Positions 35,671-48,043 of a DNA stretch of 64,000 bases are shown in pieces (the first letter of the stretch is position 1; each line of letters begins with the position of its first letter). The stretch is taken from NCBI RefSeq assembly GCF_011075055.1, contig NC_058150.1:7192001-7256000 (forward strand), written 5' to 3'. The stretch comes from Mangifera indica. Taxonomy: Eukaryota > Streptophyta > Magnoliopsida > Sapindales > Anacardiaceae. The translations under genes and the position numbers were made by a program. The notes below the pieces were generated by a model. The model did no database searches, was not told the DNA's origin, and saw only the letters and a program-made list of their open reading frames with translations.

Positions 35671-37279
35671 TTAGAAATCAGTTGCATCAGCGGTGCACTG
35701 TTGGGTCTGGGAAAGCTGGTTACTGTGATTGCCACAGAAAGCATTCATTTTTCTCCTCTTGGCATCTCTCTCTGGGCTATGCTCAGTATTGGAAGTTGTG
35801 ATGGTGGTGGTGGACCCAAGAGTCTTATCACTTTCTGAGCTTGAAAATCGCCGGTCAAGTATATTGACTGGCGTCTCCGAGCTGGACACCGTTTCAATCC
35901 CTGACTCGTATCCATCCATCACTATGTCTTCTATGCAATTGTAGCACTCCAACATCTTTTCCTGCGACAATATCACTATTAAAATATTCATGTTTTTTAC
36001 TTTGAAGCACGATAAAGCTATTACCCAACTGAAGTTTTCACAATCCTTTATCTCTCGATCATAATAATATACTAAAAATGTATGGATTTCTATTGGTCTC
36101 TGATATGGGGAAAATACAAAGCTTTGGTCTTTAGAAGTCAAAAGATGCTAGCTTTCAGAATGTGAACCATTGTAACCAACATAATTAATAATAACTTAGG
36201 GAAAAGTAACAGAATCAGAAGGTTGGATAAATAAGAATTCACCTTATTTACGTATGAACAGTTGGAAATTGCCTTTCTAAAGCAAGAGAATTGGGAAGGA
36301 AAAAGTTCGCGAGAGGCAGAGAGAAGAGCCGATGCAGCGATAATTGATGGCTTGAACTCTAAAATCCCGATATCTGCGTAACGATATAACCAGTCATATA
36401 AAAAGACTTTAAATTGCAATATATATGGTGTAAACAAAGAGTAGTTGCAAGTTTTCTTTTTCATGGGTATCGATATATTACCACTTTGAGCTTTGAAAAT
36501 GATTTCACTTGCATGAGCTTTAAGAGTGTGTTTTAATGGTGGGTCTTTGAGTTTGAACAGGGAAATGAAAAAGGAGAGGAAAGAAAAGGGAGTAATTGAA
36601 CGCATTCTCCATTTCAGAGCTCCCAAGATGAGATACTCCATTCGCTTTATTGTTTGTGTGTCAAATATTAGTCCACCATCACCCTGTATATGAATTCTTC
36701 AGCAATGGAATGCAACATTTTGTAGAATTACTATTAGTTGATGTATGTATAAAACATCAAACTTTACCTTAAAATCAGTGAGAGCAAACTCTGATTTCCT
36801 CATCTTTGCCGCCAGAGACACGCAAGAGATTGCAAGAAGCCTAAGCATCCAAGGCTTTGGTTGCTACATTATCAAGATTCAGTTAGATCTCAAAACAGCC
36901 ACCAATTAAGAATCATAACAAAAATTCCTTACCGGCATTACTTGGCTTGATAAAAACCGATCCAGGTAATTGGAAGCAAGAAAAGATAAAAACGGATCGA
37001 AGTCACAGAGCTGAAAACAGAAAACAAAAATGATGAAGAAATCAGAACTGGGCGACAAATGGAAATGCTTAGAAATTTATAGTTACATACGTGGAAGATT
37101 GAAGAGATAGTCTGTTGCCTGAGAGAGAAATCAGAAGAACTGCCCTTGAGGGAATTGAAATAGTCCTGCGTAGGCATGTGATCAGATTCAATGAGGAAGA
37201 GAGATGGTAAAATTTCTGCATCATCGTCCAGGACAAGGTGTTGGAAATTTGCAAAAGGGTATTCAAGATTGAACTCCAT
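35671..37279 (-). CDS. CYCD6;1: D-type cyclin, CYCD6;1-like
   Basis: Six exons on the minus strand: 37279-37091, 37010-36933, 36863-36768, 36683-36482, 36373-36243 and 35961-35671. All have GT/AG borders and join in phase to 328 residues. The N-terminus (MEFNLEYPF, then HMPTQDYFNSLK), the cyclin box (FLASNYLDRFLSS, ISCVSLAAKMRK, LILGALKWRMRSITPFSFL), the C-terminal cyclin fold (LEFKPSIIAASALL, CSYVNK) and the tail (NILDRRFSSSESDKT, AKRRKM) match the pattern of Arabidopsis CYCD6;1. No LxCxE retinoblastoma-binding motif is visible, as in that protein. CYCD6;1 partners a CDK in formative divisions of the root ground tissue downstream of SHR/SCR; a similar role here is inference. The gene appears intact. 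Confidence 0.93.
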
Positions 37280-38072
37280 TTGAGTGAGTGAGTGAGTGAA
37301 AGAAAGATCAGTTGATGACAAGAAGAGCATACACATGCATTTGTTAAAAGTATTAGACAGAGAAAGTGTTGAGCGATGATATGAAATCTTTATTAAAAGA
37401 TGGTGTGGTGGTGGAGGCACTCCTTGGCAAAATGAAGAGAGCTAGCTGTTCCTTTCTTAATTCTTACAGAAATGCTTAGCATTTGACAAATGCTAAGCTG
37501 CTTCTGTTTTATTAGGAAGGAAAACATGGAGAGCAAGATCAGATAGGGGCGGTCCCATATTTGCTGTGAGGTTCAAAAGGAGATTGGTTGGAGACCACCC
37601 TTTAGATTTTCACGGTAAAGACTTTTCTCAGTCAAGCCAATTAGAGTTTGCAGCGTGTTACCTTGTGCCTGTTTCTTGAAAGATTTCATTATTTGTAATT
37701 GAATTAGAAATAGAGCCACAGGGTTTAATCTGAACATATTTTTGTGACACATATGCTCAAAAAGCAGGTCGAAATTGAAACGAATCTCTCTTTTGCGTTT
37801 TAAACATTATTTGTGTTTGAATGTTAAAAGATGGCTAAGTAAATGTGAATGTTATTACCCTTCATTCTTTGAATTATATTGAGATAAATAAGACGCAAAG
37901 TACAATGTGGGTATTTTATCCCTAAAATTGCTCAATAAAATCTTATATTTGATATATTTCATGATAAATTCCTTGAAAATTTTATCTTCACAAGGACTTC
38001 ATAATGAAATACAAAAAGAACCCAACTAAATATGCAAGCTTGTGTTTTTCTTTTTTACTCATTTGTTTAATA

Positions 38073-38233
38073 CCAATGCTATGTATATCCAATTTTCAGT
38101 ATCTTATTGAATATATAGATAATATGTAATCATATGATTTGAGGTTATTTTATCTTTAATTCAAAATCACTTAATTACATGATACATTAATTAAATACTC
38201 AATTGGATATTCGTTCAAACAGTTTTGTTGTTT
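38073..38233. mobile_element. Short AT-rich MITE family, copy
   Basis: It begins CCAATGCTATGTATATCC and contains TTATTTTATCTTTAATTCAAA, the same core word as 16942-17101 in inverted orientation. It ends near an inverted GGATATTCG word. Boundaries approximate. Confidence 0.5.
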
Positions 38234-38327
38234 TTTTAAAACCATCTTCTCTCACAATATTAGGGGGTTGTGAACATTTAACTTTTGAGGTGCAAGGAAA
38301 AGATAAAAAAATAATTATAAAATCTAG

Positions 38328-38705
38328 TGTTCTTAAAATCAAATTAGACTATCCAATTTGATCAGTTAAACTGTGAACTAGTCTATACTCCAGTCTAACT
38401 TTACAATATACTCCAGTTTATATATAAATATTAACTTATTTAAAATTTTGTCAAACTTAGTAAATCTATTAAACTAAAAAAACTATTTAAAATCAATAAT
38501 TTATAATTGATTTTTTCTTTATTTATGTAATGAAATGTTAGTTATTTAATTAATATATTTGAAATCATGTTTTATATTTAATAAAATGATAAATGTTTGA
38601 TACTATTTAAGAAATACATAATAATTTGATAATAGATTGAATTAGTCAAACAGTAAACTAATAAGATGACTAAGTCGATGATTGTTCTGGTTTTAAAAAC
38701 ATTAG
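38328..38705. repeat. Dispersed inverted-repeat element, copy 2
   Basis: Reverse-complement relative of 15550-15985, sharing words such as ATACATAATAATTTGA and GATACTATTTAAGAAAT with that copy. Ends TTTTAAAA-type on both sides. Confidence 0.5.
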
Positions 38706-41700
38706 AGAAATCCGGGACTAAAATTTATTTAAATTTTGATATCAATCCTACACTAATGCAATTGTGCAAGTTTTTATTGTTTCAAGATATTGAAATCAAT
38801 GCATAGAAAAAGTACAATAAAATCAGGGCATCTTAAGTCAAAAATAAAAAATGCAAAACTACGACGACTACACCAACATGTCCATAGGAATATGATATGA
38901 ACTCATCGAAAGAAGAAATAAGTAATTTGAAGATTCAAATTAATTGACAATGGTCACCCTCTTCACACCTCACAAAAATAAAAAACAAGAGAGAGACCAA
39001 GTGGGGCTCAATTCGCCTACAATATAAACATTATTCGACAAATTCAAGGACAATGACAATGTTGAATTGTTGCCCTCTTCACACGAAACCATGTAACTAC
39101 TCCCAGCGAAAGTCTTCAACATCCCACTCCCATTTTGCATTTCTAAATCATCTTATATGCAATTGAAAGCTTCCCAATATTACAATTCTGCGTTAACTTT
39201 TTTATATTGTTTTTATGTAGTTGCAGGGTTGACAGCTTGTGTTCATGTCCTTGTATTCAATGGGAAACAGTGGCTCTCTTCTTACAAATGGAGGAGACTA
39301 TCAATAAGACAAAACTTTGCCTCAGTTAACAGCAAGTGACAACTTCACTACATTAATTACTTCGTTGTCATAACTCATAGGATTAAAAAGTAAGTATTTA
39401 TAGGACTGCAATTCTTTATTGTGTTTGATTAGGATCGAAGTCAATGAAGAAATTGTCATCTATTGAACTTACCCAAGTTAACTGATCCAGTTGTAAGATT
39501 TTAATATATTTTTTCAAATAATAAAAGACCTCCAAAGTAGAGTTAATTTGTCCTTGATCCGCACTCAATGCAAACTACTAGATAGACTTGCAGATAAACT
39601 AATATGTTAAAGAATTGCTGTGGGCCTGCAACAATTGCCATTGATGTCTAGCAGCAGCTCTTAATTGAAGATTGGAATTAAGTGACAACACTGTTCCTAC
39701 CAGCTGAGGGGTTGATTTTGCCCCAGTTACATATTTTCCTGAGCATAAATATGGGACCATTTTTTTAACAGTTCACCCCAAGAAATATTGTTTACACTTC
39801 TATGCATATAATTTTAGTGCCAATATTGGGCATGCATGAACTTGATGTGCATGATTGATCATGTCATGGACATTCATGCAAAATTTTTTATAATGGCTGG
39901 CAATTAAAAAGACTAATTGTGTGACACTCATAAATAACTGCCACATCAGAAAAGTATGGAAGAGATACTAGGTTTATATGTATATTTCACATCACTTAGA
40001 GTGCTAAAATGAGAACGGTTAAATAGCATTTGAACTTTTTAAGTTGTCAAGATATTTTTTGTTACAAAATTCAAAAACAAAACTATAATAAACTAAGTGG
40101 ACAATATTTTGATATTTTAACAATGGTCAATCAATTAGAACAAAGATGTTACAAATATGTAATACCCTAAATTTCTAGCACTTTCGCTGTCAAGTTTGGA
40201 TTAATCTATGCAGCTAAAGCTAGTGGAAGAACTCATAAACATCCCATCACTTTATAAAGCAAACAATCATATTCATATGTGTGGTCATCCTTCAATGCAT
40301 CGACTTTTGAAATTATTCACCGATCAATTTAAGAATTTGACCTGTGCCTTTAGTGCTTGAAATCCACAAGGAGCTTCTTACTTTTCCATCTTCTTCAATT
40401 ACCATAGCATTATCAGAGATGATATATCATTATGCTGCCGTATAAAACCCTTTATGGTATTATTATTGACATTATAATTTGCCGACAAGAGCACCAACGT
40501 CAACCTCGGCATCATAATTTACATGATTAATAGCCGCAATGTCTTTGGTGCATCGACAAAAATATATCATCGCCACGTGGTTTTGTACGTAATTTCTCAT
40601 AATTAACCACCTTTTTCCTCTTAATTCAATACAAATTTCTCTCTTTGGAATTTTGTATGTAATTTCTCAGAGTGCAAAGAGGCATATAGAAGACGAAAGC
40701 AACTCAAGCTTTGCGCATGCATGAAAATCAGTAGTTAATAGTTGTTCCATAGGATTCTACAAGTAAATGAGTAAATTAATTGGAGTGTGATTTCAGTAAT
40801 TGAATATAAGGAAACATATTTTATAAAATAGTTGAGAATCTGAGCCGGGGAGACAAAAGGCTTAGTTATGGATATGACAAGAAGCCAACTAGCTTTAAGT
40901 TTTCATAATCTTGAAATGCCTTTGAAGAACGTTCCATTGGGGCTTTGCTTCAATTTTGCTCCACCGTCTATCTTTCTCTACTTTATTCATTTATTTATGA
41001 ATATATATATAATTAATGCAATGTATTTTTTACCTTATCACCTTCGTTGTTGGGTGTCTTCTTCTTTGACAATAATAATATAGATTCTCTCTTTCTCTAT
41101 GCATTGGTGCAAGAGAAAGCCCAAAGAAACCAAAGATACCCCTACAAATACACCTCACTTTTTACTTTTTTTTTTGGTAAATTTTTTTTATTTATAATAA
41201 TATCTGTAAACATTTGCATCCGGGATTCTTTTGCAAAGAACGTGGACAACTGTTATATTAACATATAAGGCAGATCAATAGTATCAAAAATAGCATAAAA
41301 TGTGGAGCTTTATATACTTCTTATGTTACCATATATATATATAGTTGATAATCATCAAGGATTACAATGACCATATTAGTTTGTTTCATATGCTATCAAA
41401 TATATACCATATTGAATAAATAAAAATGGATGTTACAATTAATATATAAACTAGAAGGAGAGAGATTGAGTATGGGTTAAGGGGCATGCTTGGAATGATA
41501 AAATAGAGAGACAAAGGAAAGAAATGCAGGTGATAAAATGAGTGGATGTTTCACGCCAAAATACCCATGCAGATAACATCTTCAATGTATAACACTCGGA
41601 TGTAAACAACCAACTAGACCCTTTACCCTTTCTCTTTCTCTTTCTCCACTCTGGACAAAATCCCTAAACCGAATTCATTTTTGTTTTTTCAATCTTCTTT

Positions 41701-42049
41701 ACTAGGCATTCCCATTCATCTGGCCTGCTAATTGATCACTCTCACTATTGTTCATTTTCACTACATCTACCTTTCAATATTGCCACACAACAAAATATTT
41801 ACGCGTTAATTTTAGCTCTAGAATTGGCATATATTAGAGAAATTAAGGGTTGTATCACTATTTGGCATGCCCATTATTTATACGTTTATTGGTTGTTCAC
41901 ATTAATGCATGTGATTGATATACATAAAACATGATTTGTTATCAATCTATGCTAAGTTCTTATGCCTCTATGATGACTATAAAGATCTTAGGGTGAATTT
42001 GATTTGGAGGATTTTTTAATACCACAAAAATAGATGTAATACTTAATTG

Positions 42050-43260
42050 CCTAGGAGTTTACATGCTATTTAACCAATGTTTTCTTAGCATTTCTAAGTG
42101 ATGTAGGATGCATATATACCGAGTATTTCTTTCATACTTTACTGATATAAGATTTGTCTAGGTGTGTTACATTTACCCCTTTATGGGACTAAACTCATTG
42201 AGATCTGTCTCACCATTGTTCAAAAGGTCAAGAGAACAAGCGATTCTGATACCATTTATAACATCTTGGTCTAACAATTTAGCCTATTATTAAAATATAG
42301 TCCAATTTAGATATATAGTTTATTATGGTTTTATTTTTGGGTTTTGTAACAAAAAAACATATCTTGATAACTTAGAGACTCACAAACTATTTAACTAGTA
42401 TTCTTTTAGCATCCCCAAGTGATGTGGGATACACATACCTAATATCTCTTATGTTTTACCAATGTGGGATACACATTTTGATTGCTTAGGAGCTTATAAA
42501 CTATTTAATTAGTATTCTTTTAGCATCCCCAAGTGATGTGGGATGCACATACCTATTGTCTCTCTCGTGTTTCACCAACATGAGATTTGTCAAATAGTGT
42601 CATATTCACACCCTTTACAAGACTCAATGTCCTCATTGATTTTTCTCCATCATCGCTCATCATGATCCAACAGTTTAGTTATTATCAAAATATTGCTCAT
42701 TTTGAACACACAATTTATCATAGTTTTACTTTGAGCTTTATAATCTAAAATGTGTTTTAATAGTTTGGAAACTCACATGTTATTTAACCAGTGTTCTCTT
42801 AGCATCCCCAACTAATGTGGGATGCATGTACCTAACATCTTTTCCATGTTTATCAATATGGTATTTACCTCTCATGTGTTTTGTCTATATGAGATTTGTT
42901 TAGGAGTGTTATATTCATCTATATTATGAGACTCAACGTCTTTACATAGGTTTGACTCACTATCGCTCAAGAGGATATATTAAGTAACTCTAATATCATT
43001 TATAATGTCCTAGTTCAATAGTTTGACTCAAAGTCCAAACAACTTGCTCCACTGTTAAGATTTTTTTTTTTACTTCGTAAACATAGTCCGTCATGATTTT
43101 ATTTTTGTGTTTTACAATTCAAAATACATTATGACAGCTTCAAAGCTCACAAGATATTTAACTAGTGTTATGTTAGCATTCTCAAGTAATATGAGGTGCA
43201 CATACATACCTAACATTTCTTTCATATTTTGCCCATTTAGATTTGTTTAGGGGTGTCACT
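42050..43260. repeat. Degenerate tandem repeat with five recognisable units
   Basis: The block TATTTAAC(C/T)AGT...TAGCATCCCCAAG followed by GATGTGGGATGCACATACC recurs at about 42065, 42388, 42502, 42780 and 43154. Each is followed by copies of AGATTTGT and, in some, GGTGT(T/C)A(C) words. Spacing is irregular, which points to old tandem duplication with deletions, possibly of LTR-derived sequence. No coding potential. Confidence 0.75.
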
Positions 43261-43366
43261 ATAGATTATTTTAAAAATTAATAAGTATAAATTATTAATA
43301 TATTTGGTAAAATTGATATGTATAAATAATTATTCTGTTTGATTAAGTAATAAAAGAATACAATAA

Positions 43367-43838
43367 GGGGGCATTTGGTTTCAAGTTTTTAAGATTACCT
43401 TGGTAATCTATTTTTTATTTTCTTGTTTGGTTTGTCAGTAATAAAATATTACAGTAATTTTCTATTACCAATGCTGACATGACAGATAATATAGGTGGTA
43501 ATCTGATTATCACATTTACCTTAGGTATTTAAGGTAATCTTGATTTTATTATAATTATATTATTATTTATTAATTTTTTGAGACAAAAATAAATTTATTT
43601 TTAATTAATATGACAAATAATATAAAAAATATTTAAAAATAATTATATTCAATTGCATTTAAGTAAAATAATTTACTAGTAATCTTTTATTACCTTTAAC
43701 CAAACACAATAATTATTTATACTTATCAAATCTTATCAAACATAGTAATCATTTATATCCAGTAATCTTCTAAGTAATCTATGTTCAAGGTAATCTTTCT
43801 ATTTTAGTAATAAAACATTACCCAAACCAAACGTCCTC
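43367..43838. mobile_element. PIF/Harbinger-type (Tourist-like) MITE
   Basis: 472 bp. Left end GGGGGCATTTGGTTT; right end AAACCAAACGTCCTC is its imperfect complement. TAA flanks both sides (43364-43366 and 43839-43841), the 3-bp target duplication typical of PIF/Harbinger. The interior repeats GGTAATCT-type words on both strands. Confidence 0.8.
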
Positions 43839-44953
43839 TAATATTATTCTTACTTTAATATCCTTAAAAAATTATTAGGTACAAATTACTATTTTGTATG
43901 ATTAAACTAACATGTCTTATATTAAAGAATTTGTTTTGTGTGTATTTTTTTAATATTCTATATATTAATAATATATTAGAATTTTTTCATGTCAAAATTT
44001 AAAATTAATTAATTAAATTATTTTTTAAAGTCATTAGATTATTTCCAATAAATATTTATTTCTAAATATTCTCTATGTTGTTATTTTAATTTAAAATTAA
44101 GATATTTTTGTTCTAAAAATTCAATAAATATGGATAAAACTATAACAAAATTAATATTATCTTTTATATTTACTATTACATCACCATAATAAAAGATTAT
44201 TTAAATATTTATTACCTAATAACTTAAATAAAAAATTATTCATATTAAAAAATAGATTATCGAAATAATTATATCCAAACATTGTTTATATTATCTTGAA
44301 GATATTATCCCATACAATAGCCCAAATTAGTATTGTTTTAGCACTGAAGCAAGCCCAATATAAAGTCTGCACATTAAGACCCATGGGCTCTGCTCTACAG
44401 AGTCTACAAAGCTTGTCAATGAATGGGCTCTGCTTCACTCCCACTTCCTACTTTCACTTTCCCATTTATCACATGCACTAACTAATATAATTTTTTTTTA
44501 AATTTACTATGAACTTGCAAATTTTTTATTTTTTAAATTTCATATTATAATAAATGCTATTTTCACTCATTCTTTTATTGGAACATTTACCAAAAAAAGA
44601 AAAGTATAGCATGAATTTAGTCCTTTTTATGAATGTCAAGGGTGAGTGTTAATAAGAAAAATGAGGAAACTCTGTATACAAGGTAAGGTATTAAACAATG
44701 AGTGAAATAGCAAAAACAAATTGGGATGAGCAACACAAAAACTACAAAACACAGTCATCCAACATCTACAGGGCCTTTGTTCAAAAGGCTCCATTGGCAG
44801 GGACAGGAAGGCCCAAAATTTGGGATGAGAAACTTGTGTAGGGGGGTTGAAAAGGCATCATCTCTAAACATGTGGCTATGTGGTATCATGTTTCTCCTTA
44901 CAAAAACTAAAATACTGCTTAATCTCTTCTACAACATTACTCCAATCTCAACT
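43839..44953. other. AT-rich upstream region of the PETC copy
   Basis: No gene seen. Words near 43260-43320 and 44240-44290 look loosely inverted, so the PIF-type MITE may itself sit in an older element, but the ends cannot be defined. The last 300 bp form the proximal upstream sequence of the PETC copy. Confidence 0.4.
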
Positions 44954-46054
44954 ATGGCTTCCTCTGCTCTTTCTCCTGCAACTCCTTCACAGGTATTCTT
45001 AATAAAATACCAAAAAAAAAAAAACCAATTTTCTTGAACTATAAATTAACAATGTGCATTGCAGTTTGAAGACTAACTTTGCTAAGTTTCTCTATATAGC
45101 TATGCTCCAGAAAGTGTGGTAGGTTTTCTTCATCAAGGGCACTTCTTGGGAAGCCAACAAGGACCCATATGATTAGAAAAGACAGGGGAATGAAAATCAA
45201 GTGTCAGGCTACTAGCATTCCTGCTAATAAAGTGCCAGATATGGGCAAAAGGCAGCTCATGAATTTGCTTCTGTTGGGTGCTGTTTCACTTCCGACTGGA
45301 TTTATGTTGGTTCCTTATGCCGCCTTCTTTGCCCCACCTGGGTGAGTAGTTTTTCGTTTAAGGTTAAATTATAAAATTAGCTGAAATATAAGAGCTTCAA
45401 ACGGCTGGGACTAGACTTAATATTCATATATTAGTATCCTAAAATACATATCCTACGATATAATATGATACAAGTAAAAACTGATATATATCATACGTAT
45501 ATCGAATTAATACAATACAATAAACGTATTATAAAAGATATATTACTGTTATGAATCGATACACCTTTTTAAAGAAAATAATAATTTAGTAGGGATATAT
45601 ATGAAAATTTTTAAAATTTTAAGAGTATTTGTAATATTTTTTAAAATGATAATATATCTATTATAATCTTTTATTGTTTTATTATATGATTATTTAAAAG
45701 ATATATCTTAAGATACAATATATTATATGAAAAATTAAATTTTTAACGTACAATGTAATATAGCATTACTATGATAATATTAGTTAAACACTTTCTGCTA
45801 TAATTATGCAAGCATAGATCATGAATTTCATTTTGAAAGAGATAGCTGTGATTACGTGGAAATTTAACCCTTTTTGGCTCCCTCGAATTGTGCTAGTTGT
45901 TCATAGTAGACCTGGCCACGAGCTGATTTGGCCCGTGAACCAGACCGAAACCGGTCTGGATAAAACCTGAACCGACAGACCCGAAACCGGACTGAATTGG
46001 AATCAAAACCGTGGTTCTACGGTTCGATTCCGGTTCACATAAATTGAAACCATG

Positions 46055-46092
46055 AAACCGCCGGTTCACACTGGTTTATGAACCGGCGGTTT
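46055..46092. other. Inverted repeat near the hAT 5' end
   Basis: 14-bp perfect arms (AAACCGCCGGTTCA and its complement) surround a 10-bp spacer. The arms are made of the element's subterminal CGGTT words. Confidence 0.88.
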
Positions 46093-46152
46093 ACTGTGCT
46101 GAACCAAAAAAAATTTGAATTTTTTTTGAATTTTTTTTTTAATTTTATTTAA

Positions 46153-46190
46153 AAAGCCAACGGTTCCCTGCGCAGGGAACCGTTGGCTTT
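46153..46190. other. 38-bp perfect palindrome in the hAT element
   Basis: No spacer: 19 bases ending CCCTGC are followed by their exact complement, centred on TGCGCA at 46171/46172. The half-site word CCAACGGT(T/C)CCCTGC recurs once more about 35 bp downstream. Confidence 0.95.
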
Positions 46191-48043
46191 GAAGGAAAAA
46201 TTGCAAGGGACCAACGGTCCCCTGCAATTTTCAGAGAAGTTGCAAAGACACTTGGGGTCAAAGCATCCGGAAAAAATGGGGCAAAGCCGAGGCCAAACAC
46301 AAATAACCGGGTATGGTTCTACACACAAATCTTTATTTATGTATAGTGATAATAAAAGTAAAGAAGAATTTGCAAAAATGGTAGCAATAGATCATTTAGC
46401 GTTTAGTTTTGGTGAAAATTTAGGTTTTAATAATTATTGTAAAACTGCATTAAATCCTGCACATAAAACTATTCCAAGAAATACATTAAAAAGAATATTA
46501 TTTAGTTTATATAAAAAACAAAAAAAAAGAGTTAATTCAATTTTTTACAAATTTTAATGGACGTGTATCTCTATGTAGTGATATTTGGAGTGATCATTGG
46601 CAAGTTCATTCTTATATGGGTATAACTTGTCATTGGATAGATGACGATTTTCTATTACAAAAAAGAATTTTGTCATTTAGAGTGTTTGATGAACGACATA
46701 CGGCTGATAATATTTATAGAATAATTAAAGGAATATTAGAAGAATATAAATTACTTTATAAAATTTTTTCAATGTCATTTGATAATGCACGTTCAAATAC
46801 TGCCTCAATAAATGATTTAATTGATATTTGTAAACCTAATTTAGGTGGTAGATTTTTTCATATTATATGTGCATGTCATGTATTAAATTTATGTGTACAA
46901 GATAGTTTACATTGTCTTAATAATTTTATTAGTCTAATAAAAATAGTAATTTCATATTTATGGACACATCACCAAACTATGAAAGAATTGGGTAAATTTT
47001 GTAAATAACATAATAAAAGACCAAAAAGATTTCTTAAAGACGTGCTAACTCGTTGGAATTCAACATATGAATTACTCAACGAGTCATTTGATTATAAGGA
47101 TTTATTATGCTCATTTATTTCACAAAATGTGTCACAAATTATATTATATCCCCAACATTGGGATATTTGTAAAAAAAATTTAAATTTATTAAGAAATTTT
47201 AATAATGCAACATATACTTTAAGTGGGGTTTATTATCCCACTTCTCATTTGCTTTTAAATAAAGCTGTTAATATTATTGGAGCTTTACAAGAAGCCGAAC
47301 AAGATATTATTCTACAAGAAGCTGTTTTTTTAATGAAAACAAAATGGTTAAATTACTATAAAATAATTCCAAAACTTTTTCTTGTTGCATGTTTTTTTTA
47401 TCCTAGATTTAAATTAGATGGTGTCACAGATTATTTGACATTATATTATGAATGTTTACAATTAGATGAAGTTAATATTTCATTAACTATAACTAATATT
47501 ATGAATTTAATTAAAGAAATTTATGCTAAATATGCATTAATTTATGGTGGTTCTTCTTCCTCTCTACCACCTATTGCTCTATCATCAACCCAAAATATGA
47601 GTTATGGTGATCGTATTATGATGCAAAAGGGCAAAAGACCAAGAGGAACATTAGGCTCCACCTCGGAGCTTGATATTTATTTAACTACTATTTTTGAGTT
47701 TAGTGACAGCAATATAGGTAAAGACTTTCCAGTTTTAGAATGGTAGAATCGACACACATAAACTTTTCCAATATTAGCAGCTATTGCTAAACAAGTTCTA
47801 GCAGCACCAGTATCAACTGTCGCAGTAGAACAAGCTTTTAGTCAAGGGGGTAATATATTGGATGAGAGACGATCAAGTTTGGCTCCCGAATCTATTGAAG
47901 CTCAAGTATGCGTGGACGATTGGACAAAAGCCGAATTACGCCAACAAGAAATGAAAGTGGACTTCAATGAAGAATCGTTTGATTTAACTACAGATAGTTC
48001 GATGACGACAGGAAATAATACTCAAGATAGTGGAGGTGAATGA
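46183..48043 (+). pseudogene. hAT transposase, frameshifted and interrupted
   Basis: Three main pieces lie in order. The N-terminal part (to 46557) ends in a frameshift near 46550. A middle region from about 46540 contains DIWSDHW, SMSFDNARSNT and CHVLNLCVQD, typical of hAT cores, with a stop at 47006. A long stretch at 47042-47746 includes LTRWNSTYELL. After further stops comes the C-terminal dimerisation domain, APVSTVAVEQAFSQGGNILD, at about 47805-47900. The N-terminal BED zinc finger is not complete. The protein would cut and rejoin element ends; this copy cannot encode it. Confidence 0.9.

Larger units (their letters stand above)
37280..42050. other. AT-rich intergenic DNA, no gene recognised
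   Basis: The first part is the upstream region of the minus-strand cyclin gene. It also holds a MITE-family copy (38073-38233) and a dispersed repeat (38328-38705). Frames at 39157-39339 and 40868-41268 have no recognisable domain and no supporting gene structure. Confidence 0.5.

Noticed and set aside
40868..41268. Two overlapping frames
   Set aside because: No domain, no splice or promoter support, AT-rich composition; treated as chance.
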